This document shows positions 54,514-64,000 of a stretch of DNA of 64,000 nt, piece after piece; within the stretch, counting starts at the first letter, position 1; the number at the start of each line of letters is the position of its first letter. The notes beneath the pieces are model-generated. The model was not told where the DNA came from and ran no database searches. It was given only the letters and a program-made list of their open reading frames with translations. Location: contig OY992538.1 of NCBI GenBank assembly GCA_963921195.1, positions 1,922,001 through 1,986,000 on the forward strand, given 5' to 3'. The stretch is from Pegoplata infirma (lineage: Eukaryota > Arthropoda > Insecta > Diptera > Anthomyiidae). Made by a program: the position numbers and the translations under genes.

Positions 54514-55956
54514 CACTCAAAATAATAACTCTGTTAAATTACAGAAAAACTCTGCAAATTTAACAGAGTACACCATAGTTTTCCCGCTAGCAACATTTCT
54601 TGGTAAATAATAATGTAAAATGAATTTGGCAAGGAAAACTGATAATTAATAGAGTTTCTAGTAAAATTTTACAGAAAAAAACTCTGTAAATTTACAAAGT
54701 TTAGTAAAAAACATGAAATTTTTTAAATTTTTATAAAATTTTTGAAAAGATTTTTTTTGCACTTTTTTAACATTTTTTCAAAAAAAAAAAAAAAATACAG
54801 ATAAAATTTTGGTGTTTTTAAAGAAAACTCTGTTTTTAACTACACTCAAAATAATAACTCTGTAAAATACTCTGTAAAATGACTGTAATCTTAATTCAAC
54901 AGATATTTGACAGAGTTTTCTGTTAAAATACAGATTTAAAGAAAATACTTTGTATTTTGTTGTGACAAAAAACAAAGTTTCCTCTGTTACATTACTTTTT
55001 ACTTTGTAATCTTAATTTTACAGATAAATAACAGAGTTTTCTGCTAAAATACAGATCTAAGCAAAATACTTCGTATTTTTTTATAACCAAAAAAGTTTTT
55101 TGTTTTGAGTAGTTTTTGTTTTTGTTACCAAACATCAAAATTTTATCTGTATATTTTTTTTGTTGAGAAAAAGTTGAAAAAGTAGCAAAAAAAGTTATCA
55201 AAATAATTTTTTCAGAAATCTTATTTTACAAAATAACATGCATTTAACTAAACTCTGTAAATTTACAGAGTTTTTCTGTAAATTTTTTTATGCATCAAAT
55301 GCATTTTACAAATATAAGTAAATTTACATTACATAGTTTTCTTTGCTAAATGGTGGTTTATTTAACCAATATTTTACTAGAAACTCTGTAAATTAACCGT
55401 TTTTTTTTGCCAAATCATTTGACAGAGTTTTAAAGTAAAATTACAGAGTTTTATCTGTAAAAAAGCTTTCATATTTAAAAAATATTTTACTATAATCTCT
55501 GTTAATTAACAGTTTTTCTCTGTCAAAATCATTTTACAGAGTTTTTTAGTAAAATTACAAAGAAATGTTGTTAGCTGGAAAAGTATGGTGTACTCTGTTA
55601 AATTAGCAGAGTTTTTCTGTAATTTAACAGAGTTATTATTTTGAGTGTATGAAATTAATATTACATAGAAATAAGTGCAATTACAGATAAAACTTATTGT
55701 TAGTTTTTTTATTATAAAAAATACAGTGTATTTCGCTGAAATCTGTATTTTAGCAGAGAACTCTGTTAGTTATCTGTAAAGCTAAGATTAAAAAGTTAAA
55801 AGTAATATAACAGATGAAACTTTGTTTTTTTTGTCACAAAAAAATACAAAGTATTTTCTTTAAATCTGTATTTTGACAGAAAACTCTGTCAAATATCTGT
55901 TGAATTGAGATTACCGTCATTTTACAGAGTATTTTACAGCGTTATTATTTTGAGTG
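54514..55956. mobile_element. CACTCAAAATAAT-family MITE invaded by its own relative
   Basis: The left end CACTCAAAATAATAACTCTG at 54514 and right end TTATTATTTTGAGTG at 55956 belong together once the complete TA-flanked copy 54843-55647 is removed, leaving about 640 bp, close to the 593-bp copy at 7712. TA follows the outer right end. Confidence 0.75.
54843..55647. mobile_element. CACTCAAAATAAT-family MITE, complete inner copy
   Basis: 805 bp with inverted ends CACTCAAAATAATAACTCTG and CAGAGTTATTATTTTGAGTG and TA outside both (54841-54842, 55648-55649). The interior carries repeated TCTGTAAATTTACAGAGTTT motifs. Confidence 0.85.
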
Positions 55957-56041
55957 TAATAATTGAAAATACTAAAAAAAATTAGTAGATTATATTGCTA
56001 ATTTTACAGAAACTTTTTTTTTAAGTTTAAATTAAAAAAAA

Positions 56042-58102
56042 AAACAAGTAGAAAAGTTAAATTCGACTTGGCCGAATCCATGAATACCCTCCGCAATGCC
56101 CTTTTTTAAGTGATAGTTAATTTTCTAATGTAAAAAAAATTACATTTTTGATTAGAAATATTGTAATTTAAAAAAAAAATATAATTTACTAAATTTTTTT
56201 TGAGTGTAAATTTTTTTTTTTTTTTTAGTGTAAATTTTTTTTCGAGTGAATGTTTTTTTTTGTGTAAAAATATTTTTGAGTGACAAAAATACTTTTTAAA
56301 ATATCTTTCTGAGTTACTAATGTTTTTTTTTTATGGTACAATGGACTATTTTAAGTCTGAGCGCCATGGCACGGTGCCCTGGATAGAATTTAAATAAAAT
56401 TTTGGTTTTACTCCAATTTTTAAGTGGATTATGTTTTTAGAAGATAAAAGAAAGAAAATGAGCCAAAAAAGAAAAAAAAGTACTAGGCGCTTTTTTTTTG
56501 GCGGGCAAAAAGATGAATTTCAAAAAAACAAAAAAGAATTTATTCTTTCAAATGCATTAAAATTTGTATATACGGATGTAAATTCATCACATATTTACTT
56601 ATCAATGAGATTTAGATATATATGTAACATATTTTTCCAGATATGAGACTTAAAAGAATAATTTCACTATTAATTGAAACTACATGAAATATGTCCTTGT
56701 AAATTGTATTTAAAAATGTTAGTTTTTTAAAGTTTTCAGTGTACTACTCAGACGGACAGCAGAACACAAAGCTGCCTCAGTTTAGAAAATTATATGACTT
56801 AGTGAGTCATATAATTTTAAAAGAATTAATACTTTTTTGTTAAATTTTTTTTTCAAAACTAAGAAAAATCAGAAAACGATAGTAAAAATCATTAAAAATG
56901 TGTTTGCAATGCCTAAGGAAGAGTAAAATAAAGTAAATAGTTTAAAAAGAGATACAGAAAGTGGTTTGGACTATTTGTTTATTGCGAAACTTATGGATGG
57001 ACTTAATATCCTTTTTTAATTTTGTTTATTTCGCCAAAAATCCTTTGTAAATTTTGTTTGTATTGTTGGGGTAACTTCCCCCCTTCAAAATCTAGAAACA
57101 GGATCAATATTAAATGTGAAGTAGCTGCTAGAGTTAAAATTTTCATTAAATAAAAGAAGAAATTTGATTTAGTCTCACTAAATAGTGAAATTATTCTTTT
57201 AAGTCTCATATCTGAAAAAATATGTCACATATATATTTAAATCTCACTGACAAATGAATATGTGATGAATTTACATCTGTATAAAAAAATTTTGATGCAT
57301 TTGAAAGAATAAATTCTTTTTTGTTTTTTTGAAATTCATCTTTTTGTCCGCCAAAAAAAAAGCGCCTAGTACTTTTTTTTCTTTTTTGGCTCATTTTCTT
57401 TCTTTTATAGTCCAAAAACATAATCCGCTTAAAAATTGGAGTAACACCAAAATTTTATTTAAATCCTCTCCAGGGCACCGTGATGGACTTGCCTAGAAAA
57501 ATTTACTTATTTTTTAGGCTTGTACAACCCACCCTCAACTCAACTACTAATGTTTTTAGAGATTGTTTAACGGTTTTTTCAACACATGGATTAAGGTGGA
57601 ACCAATCTGAAATTCACGGTTTTCTTAATAACTTTTTAACCACTAGACCGATTTTGCTGAAATTCAACACCAATTTGATCAGGAAAACAGCAAATATATA
57701 TTCCAAGTTTTAGCAGAATTAGGATTGTCTTTCGAAAGTTAGCGTTTTTCTTATCTCGTAAATTCGCAAAAAAACCCTTACCGAAATTTACTCTTTTGGT
57801 CATAATTTTTGAACCACTCAACCGATATTACTGGGTTGCAATACCAACCTGACTAGGTAAATTACAAACATATATGTCAAACTTCAAAAGTCTGTGTAAA
57901 GTAATTCAAAAGCTACCGTGTTTTTTATAGACGGACAGACAGACAGACGGACGGAGGGACAGACGGACATCGTTTGATCGACTTAGAATCGATCGAGGAT
58001 CATTAATATATATACTTTATGCGGTCCTAGACCAATATTTCGAGGTGTTGCACACGGAATGACAAACTTATATATATCCTCTATCACTAAAGTGGAGGGT
58101 AT
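56042..58102 (+). mobile_element. mini-me/DINE-1-like element with nested foldback
   Basis: The head is AACAAGTAGAAAAGTTAAAT, TCGACTTGGCCGAATCC and ATACCCTCCGC. TGAGTGTAAATTTTTT repeats and AACTTTTTAACCACTAGACC follow, then (GACA)n(GACG)n at about 57932-57967 and the terminal hairpin CCCTCTATCACTAAAGTGGA with GGG. The insertion 56370-57482 doubles its length. Confidence 0.82.
56370..57482. mobile_element. 1.1-kb foldback with CACGGTGCCCTGG ends, ATGG duplication
   Basis: The ends CACGGTGCCCTGG and (reversed) CACGGTGCCCTGG are perfect, with ATGG on both sides (56366-56369, 57483-57486). The arms (about 56395-56660 and 57185-57460) mirror each other almost exactly, giving the same 71-codon frame on opposite strands. 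The superfamily is not clear from a 4-bp duplication. Confidence 0.8.
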
Positions 58103-59576
58103 TAAAAACTATTAAAGTTTTCACGAAAAAAAAAAAATTCTAAAAACAAAAACTTTCTAGAAAATGTCTTAGCAGATATCTCTGCTGTTTTGACAGATTT
58201 CTCTGCTGATTTAACCTAGATAATCATGACAAATTTTAAGTAAACCGTGTCTGCTAAAATCAGCAGATTTCTCATATGGCTCAAAATGGGTATATTTTAA
58301 GTAGATTTTTCTGCTGATTGGACAGAGAATTTATTTAAAGTGTAAACATAAAATTCATCAACAGTTGATATTTTTGCTGGGTTTACTTTATTTATTTTCT
58401 TTTATAAAGAGTTTGAGGGTCATAAATCTATCATTGATTTATGGTTAGTATGAAAATTAGCTATTAATGTAACATTAAGACCACAATGAACACAAACTAT
58501 TCATCATTGTAATAAGAAAAAGTGAAAAGGGTAGTTCTATAAATGACTCCTAATAAGAAAATTATCTTTTGGGCATATCTCTGCGAATCAATATATAAAT
58601 AAAGTTTATCAACGCTTCTTTCATATAACATATTTTCTTGGATATAGTTTTAAAAGAAAAACTTTAGTAGCTTGGTAATAGCTAAGGGATTTCGAAATCT
58701 CTACTCATACAGAACACTTTGCTATGTTCAAAAAATAACCTGTTATAGAATTTTTGTTATTGTTGTTATAAAAATCCGAAAACAAATTAATCATGAAAAA
58801 TTCATAAACTTGTCTGCACACACGCAATGAATTTTTGTAGGCACGTGACATTGCAACAGTTTCACAGCAACATGTTGCAAAATTGAAATAAGGACTAGAA
58901 CAAAAAAAAAATTAAATGTTAATAAACAAACCAATAAATATAAAAACAGTACACAGATTTAATCTTAAACATTGGTCCATGTTGAAAAAGGGGGAAGAAA
59001 GTGTAAAATTTGAAAAATCATGATAAGTTAATTTATTTTTTTTTGTGTTGTTGTTTGTTTACTGTACGAACAAAGAAGAATGAAAGAAAATCCATAATAT
59101 ACATTCCCATATTAAAAAGATGGGGGTCGTAGTGGTATTAGCCCTTCTTACCACTAACTGTGCATTTAGAGACTAACTCACGTGTCAACACTATATATTT
59201 TTAATACACTTCTTCTCATTCTATTCTACACTCTGCATGTAGAGTAAAATATTTGGAAGGGATTCTGTGACTTATTACATGCTAAATTAAATTCTGTTAT
59301 TTGTATGTTTCATTCTTGTTGTGGGTTTTTTAGTTTAACAAATTCAACAAATTAAATATTTGTAATGTTGGTCATTTTAATGTTGCCACGAATGTTTATT
59401 GTGATTTGATATCCTACTGTGCCCAGTGGGTGTTGTTGAATGTGTTAGACAGACACAATTTAAAAGGAGCTTTAGATTCGGGTGATTAAGTATTTAGTAT
59501 TTTTTCGACACAAAGCTAGAATGATATTTTCCGTTCAGAAATATTTGTTTAACAAATCAATATTGTTATTTAATCG
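58103..59576. other. largely single-copy block
   Basis: After a short TCTGCTGATTT-rich MITE remnant (58140-58330) the sequence is non-repetitive. It has an E-box-like GGCACGTGACATTGC near 58851 and a palindromic CAACATGTTGC near 58868. It is a candidate regulatory region of otp; no gene was seen. Confidence 0.4.
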
Positions 59577-59584
59577 GTATCTAT

Positions 59585-60654
59585 TAGGGTATTCAATTAA
59601 TCGAGGTTTTGGTTTAATCGGTTAATCGAGCAAATAATTAATCGGGGTTGAGATTTAATCGGTTAATAATCGGTTAAATTTGAATTATTCGGTTAACCGA
59701 ATAATATCAATTTAAAATTTAAATTGAATATAAAACCACGAACTGTATATAATTTTAAGAACTTTATTAATAAGAATTCTATACCCGCTATGGCGAAGCC
59801 TCAAATAAAAATTTTTGTATGGCACCCTGAAAAATTTGACCAATTTAAATTGGGCCCAATTCAATGAAAAAAAATGTAAAAAAAAAACAACGCGATTTTT
59901 ATAAAAAGGAAAAACTGACCCAAATTACTCCCGGACTTTGATGTACCCCTTAAAGAGTTTCGAATCCGGTACTAAAAATATCAACAAAAAAATGTTTGGT
60001 TTCCAAATTTGTTTTCTTTTATTTTATTGCAATAATTTCATCAGTCGATATCTCCGTAATGAAAAAACATATCTAAGAATAAGTGTTTCCAAAAGTATTT
60101 TGCAGAAAAATAGTAGTATTTTCAGATGTGCTGAACTACTTATACATCATAAAATAATTCGCGGTTTTATAGGGTCACGAACATTGCGAAAATCTATGTT
60201 TATTCAGTATTGTCAATCATAAATCTAAATAAAAAGATAAGATAGATCAGTTCTAAGGCCAGATTCGGATCTTCTCTTGGCAATGTATAAAAAAATTGGC
60301 TAGGGTTACTAAGTATGTTTTTTTTTTAAACCGAAATATCTTTTTAGGATCTCGATAAAATATTTTCTTGAAGACGTTTTTACACATTGCTAAACGAGAG
60401 TTTGATAATTTTTTTAGACCTTTTTTTTTAAACTCAGAACCGTTATTTGAATTAAAAATAAAAAATCAAAACACAAAATAAAGCAAAAAAAATGGTATAA
60501 GTACTAAAAAAAATAACTTCGGTTAATCGGTTAATCGACAGAAATTAATCGGTTTATTTGTTATTTGAAAATTGACAATTTTAAATTATTCGAACAGTTA
60601 ATCGACCAAAATTAATCGGTTAACCGATTAACGGTTAATCGATTGAATACCCTA
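59585..60654. mobile_element. non-autonomous hAT element, TAGGGTATTCAAT family, copy 2
   Basis: A perfect 8-bp duplication GTATCTAT lies at 59577-59584 and 60655-60662. The ends TAGGGTATTCAATTAATCG and (reversed) TAGGGTATTCAATCG are inverted, with many ATCGGTTAATCG motifs near both. It is homologous, in reverse orientation, to 10106-11033. A 94-codon frame inside has no transposase motif. Confidence 0.9.
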
Positions 60655-60668
60655 GTATCTATATATAA

Positions 60669-61716
60669 GGCATTCCACACCAAATGTCCTGCTAAAAAAA
60701 ATGTGCCCCATGAATTTATGAATAGGTTGTATTGATAGCCCTAAATGGGACTGAGAAAATAACGTTTTTGTTTTTTAAATTTTTCAAAAACTGGGTGGCT
60801 AAAATTTAAAAAATTGTCATATTTGTGTCGAGTTGCCTTAAATAAATATTTATTAAATTCAAACGGAATGCACCATAATATCAAGAATTACCATCATCTT
60901 AAGAATTATCATTCTTGTATATTTGATTATGGGCCATCGATCAAATTATTTTTGCAGAACCCGTTCTGAAATTTCCCATTTTTTAAAAAAGTCAATTTAT
61001 CAAAAATCCTGACATATTTTTTTTTTTCTTTTTAATATTTTTTTTTAATTTAGATGTTTGTCTGTCCACACAAAAAAATTCAGACATGGGTTTTTCGTTT
61101 TTTCTTCGAGAAAATCGCATTTGAATATTAACTTGCATAACAATTTTAAAATTTGCTTGTATTTTTTAGTTTTAACATGGCGAATGAGTATTAAATATTT
61201 GCATGAATATTACTCATGTGCTATGTTGAAAGAAGAAAATACAAGCAAATTACTAAATTGTAATGATTTATTTTTCGATTTTCTCGAAAAATACGAAAAT
61301 CACATGTCTGAATTGTTCTGTATAGATAGACAAACATCTAGACTTGAAAAAAAAAAAAAAAAATTAAAAATGAAAAAAGTGTCCGGATTTTTGATAAATT
61401 GACTTTTTTTTTTTTAAATGAAAAATTTTTCAAAATACAAATTTTCAATCGATGGCCAATAAAAAATATACAAGAACGCAAATTTTTGAGATAATGTGTA
61501 TTCCGTTTTAATTTGATAAATATTTAATCAAGGCAACTCGACACAAATTTGACAATTTTTTTCAATATTTAGGCACGCCTCCGAAGCCCAGGCTTTAAAA
61601 AATTAAAATACCAAAAATGCAATTTTCTAATTTCAATATAGGACTATCAATACAATCTATGCAAAAATTTACAAGACGCATGCTTTTCTGTTGTTGGACA
61701 TTTGGTGTGGAATGCC
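60669..61716. mobile_element. GGCATTCCA foldback family, copy 2
   Basis: The ends GGCATTCCACACCAAATGTC and (reversed) GGCATTCCACACCAAATGTC are inverted. The arms carry AACTCGACACAAAT and, nearer the centre, CAGACATGGGTTTTTCG against CGAAAATCACATGTCTG. The 114-codon frame at 61058-61402 spans the hairpin and is not a gene. Confidence 0.8.
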
Positions 61717-62027
61717 TTGAATATAAAAATAAGTTATATTTTCTTTTTAATGCGTTTTGTCTTGAATTCGTTAACCGATTTTGTTTCTGCAAACTTAACG
61801 TGATAGCTTATGGTAATACCATGGTTTCTATGTGTATGCGGTCTCTGTATGTATAGTGGTTCAAAAACTGTATGCATTTTAGTGCAATACCGATTTTGTT
61901 TCTGAAAAATTTCTAACGAATGGTGATGCCAATAAAAAGAGTTTTATGTATATACGGTCTTTGTATGTGTATTTGTTCATGAGTAATATGCATTCAAGTG
62001 AGCTAAATATAAAAATAAGTTGCATTT

Positions 62028-62418
62028 GCTGTGTTTTTCAATAAGTGGATTTATTTTCGGATTAATCTTATTTAGTTAAAAATAAATTTTTTAACATGCC
62101 AAACCAAATTTGGAATATTTGGAATATATATAATCCGAAAAAATAATAAAACAATTTGGAAAATTAAAAAAGTTATAAATAAATCAAAATTAATCCAATT
62201 AAATTTTAGGATTTAATAAGTCCACTTTGGATTAATTTTTATTTATTTATAACTTTTTCAATTTTCCAAATTTTTTTATTGTTTTTCGGATTATAATTGC
62301 ATTTTTGTCGTAGATTACAGAAAAAAATATTCCAAATTTGTTTTGGCATGTTAAAATATTTATTTTAAGCTAAATAAGATTAATCCGAAAATAAATCCAA
62401 TTATTGAAAAACACAGCA
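62028..62418. repeat. 391-bp foldback (GCTGTGTTTTTCAATA ends)
   Basis: GCTGTGTTTTTCAATAAGTG, GGATTTATTTTCGGATTAAT and AACATGCCAAACCAAATTTG are mirrored by CAAATTTGTTTTGGCATGTT, ATTAATCCGAAAATAAATCC and TATTGAAAAACACAGC. Confidence 0.7.
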
Positions 62419-62515
62419 ATTGTGTTTGTAATGCGTGTTCTCTGTAATGCGTGAACCGATTGTATTTCTGCGAGTTTCCCATGAACGATGACGTCAATGC
62501 CAAGGTTTTTATGTG

Positions 62516-63105
62516 CACAGAAAAAAATACTGAGAAAAACAATTTGAGTAATCACTTGTTTAAATTTTTAAATAAGATTTGAGTAATTATTTAATTGACG
62601 CAATTAAAAATTTACTCAAAAACTAAAAAAAAAATTTGAGTAAATAATTTAATACAAAATTTAATATTTTTTTTTTATTTTTTTTTATTCTCTTCGTGTT
62701 TTGAATTCTCGCTTAGTTTATAGTTTTTCGTGTATGTATATGAAAGTTTGAAATCATCTTTATGAAATTATTCAATGTCTTCAAGACATAAATATATTTG
62801 GTAAAGTTTGAAAAAACATTTTTTTCGAAAAAAAATGTGAAACTTTTTTAAACTTTTTAAAAAAATAAATTGATAAATTTTGAGTAAATTTTTACTTGAC
62901 ACAATTAAAAAGTTACTTAAAAAATTTAAAAATTTTTAATTAAATTTTTAATAGTATCCATTAAAAATTTTTTGGTAAGCATTTAATAATTTTTTATTAA
63001 AAATTTACTCAATACTATTAAATCGTTTACTGGTGCAAAATTGAGTAATTTTTTACTCATTAGTATTAAAAATTTACTCAAATTAATTTTTTATTTTTTT
63101 CTGTG
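62516..63105. mobile_element. CACAGAAAA-family MITE, copy 2, TG-flanked
   Basis: The ends CACAGAAAAAAATACTGAG and TTTTTTTCTGTG. The interior is shared with 24997-25771 (TTGAGTAATCACTTGTTTAA, ACTGGTGCAAAATTGAGTAA). The flanks are TG on both sides, and the uninterrupted sister unit at about 61829 reads CTATGTGTATGCGG, which shows the 2-bp duplication directly. Confidence 0.8.
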
Positions 63106-63180
63106 TGTATGCGGTCCTTGTATGTGTACTGGTTCATAAGGTATATGCATTTTAGTGCACATATGCGTGCGTTTGCTTAA

Positions 63181-63540
63181 ATGGTGTATAATATACTGTA
63201 TATAGGGAAATATTTGGAAGGTTATTTTTAGAGGGGCAAATAGGGTAAACAATTGTACTTCAGTACTTTTCGATTTCTTAAAAAAAATTGTCATATATAC
63301 TTGAAATTTTGATTCTAATATTTAAATTTGTAGAGCCAAAAATGTTTTTATTATCAATCGATTGCTTTTTAAAAAAATGCTACATAGAAATTTTCCAAAC
63401 TTTAATTTAGGCTTGATAGTGTCCAGATTAAACAAACATTAAATAAGGTACGAAATATTTTGAGTAGGGCTATTCTAGCTCGAGGTTAAACCCATGATAT
63501 TTATGTAGAACAATTTGGTTTTAATGAGACCTTTTCTATC
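63181..63540. other. unassigned sequence
   Basis: No repeat or gene was recognised. Confidence 0.3.
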
Positions 63541-63905
63541 TAAGAATCTGAGTCCTTTCCTATAGGAAAAATGTCTCAGAATTTGAAAATTTTCTCAATG
63601 AAAAATGTCTTGGAATCTGAAAATTTCTCAGAATCTGCGAAAATTTCTTTAAGAAAAATGTTTTAGAACTTGAGAATATTTTTGTACGAAAAATGTGTTA
63701 GTATTTGAGATTTTTTTTATACGTAACGTCTCAGATCTGAGACTTCCTCAATACGAAAAATGCCTCAAAATCTGAGACTTTTTCAAAAAAAATTTCTATG
63801 AACTTGAGACTTTTGGTATAGGACAAATTTGTCCTAAAGAAAAAGTCATAGATATACACGAAAAATCTGTTTGATTCTGAGAATTTTCTGTAAGATGTGA
63901 AATAT
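63541..63905. repeat. bi-palindromic ~35-bp satellite, block 3
   Basis: AGAATCTGAGTCC, AAAAATGTCTCAGAATTTG and TTTTTATACGTAACGTCTCA-type units continue the satellite of 30650-33990, 30 kb away, in a more decayed form. Confidence 0.6.
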
Positions 63906-64000
63906 TCTTTAAAAACAAATTAAAAAAAAAAATGTTGCTCCATTTTCGTACAAGAAAATTTATTGGCGTTTCGGGGGCTCTTTAGGTCGGGGGATCTGGG

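Larger units (their letters stand above)
61730..63180 (+). repeat. ~140-bp tandem repeat, interrupted by two elements
   Basis: Units carry CCGATTTTGTTTCTG, TGGTGATGCCAA/GGTAATACCATGG, TATGTGTATGCGGTCTCTGT and GGTTCA with TATGCATTTTAGTGCA. They are seen at about 61770-61895, 61895-62030 and 62450-62515 with continuation at 63106-63165. A foldback (62028-62418) and a MITE (62516-63105) split the later units. Confidence 0.7.

Noticed and set aside
61058..61402. A 114-codon protein
   Set aside because: It spans the two arms and loop of the foldback at 60669-61716, so its length is a by-product of symmetry.
1..64000. An LTR retrotransposon or endogenous retrovirus
   Set aside because: No paired direct long repeats with TG...CA ends, no primer-binding site and no gag, protease or integrase motifs were seen. 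The only reverse-transcriptase remnants are LINE type.

Overview
The window is AT-rich nuclear DNA from a higher (brachyceran, probably calyptrate) fly. Three things point there: two exons that match the dipteran paired-class homeobox gene orthopedia (otp); several repeats of the dipteran mini-me/DINE type with a (GACG/GACA)n tract and a terminal hairpin; and very dense non-autonomous DNA transposons. A blowfly or muscid is plausible, but that is an inference and the species cannot be fixed from the sequence.

The only host gene I can support is otp on the + strand. One coding exon (29503-29738) carries part of the N-terminal region and ends in an Asn/Gln-rich run. The next (38438-38596) carries homeodomain residues 1-46 and stops at the classical 46/47 intron position. 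Both end in CAG|GTAAGT and join in phase 0. The start-codon exon and the exon with recognition-helix residues 47-60 are not visible, so the flanking introns are at least 29.5 kb and 25.4 kb. Apart from weak candidates, the whole window is therefore intron of otp or intergenic. On the - strand there is a well-formed 46-nt micro-exon candidate (50719-50764) and a possible gene 5' end (21650-21902).

Layout: 1-9.7 kb holds mini-me pieces, a tRNA-derived SINE with a 13-bp target duplication, and foldbacks. 10-20.9 kb holds a hAT element, nested foldbacks, a 1.65-kb hAT palindrome and a TTA-flanked foldback. 21.4-23.2 kb is mostly single-copy. 23.2-28.4 kb is a nested transposon cluster and degenerate tandem repeats. 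29.5-38.6 kb is the otp exon pair, separated by a palindromic ~35-bp satellite, mini-me and more foldbacks. 39.8-44.3 kb is foldbacks. 44.4-48.2 kb is a decayed ~145-bp tandem array, invaded by a 5'-truncated LINE and containing about 1 kb of a 16-bp satellite. 48.3-58.1 kb is mini-me elements and multiply nested MITE/LINE/foldback structures. 58.1-59.5 kb is single-copy. 59.6-64 kb is hAT, foldback, MITE and satellite.

The most distinctive feature is the number of long, nearly perfect inverted repeats. Many have target-site duplications that can be read directly: seven hAT-type insertions with 8-bp duplications (one with 7 of 8 bases matching), five TA-flanked MITEs, and one each with TAA, TTA and ATGG, plus the SINE and two LINE fragments. 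If otp is transcribed across this region, its pre-mRNA would contain several kilobase-scale hairpins. No structural RNA gene, CRISPR array, LTR element or intact transposase was found.
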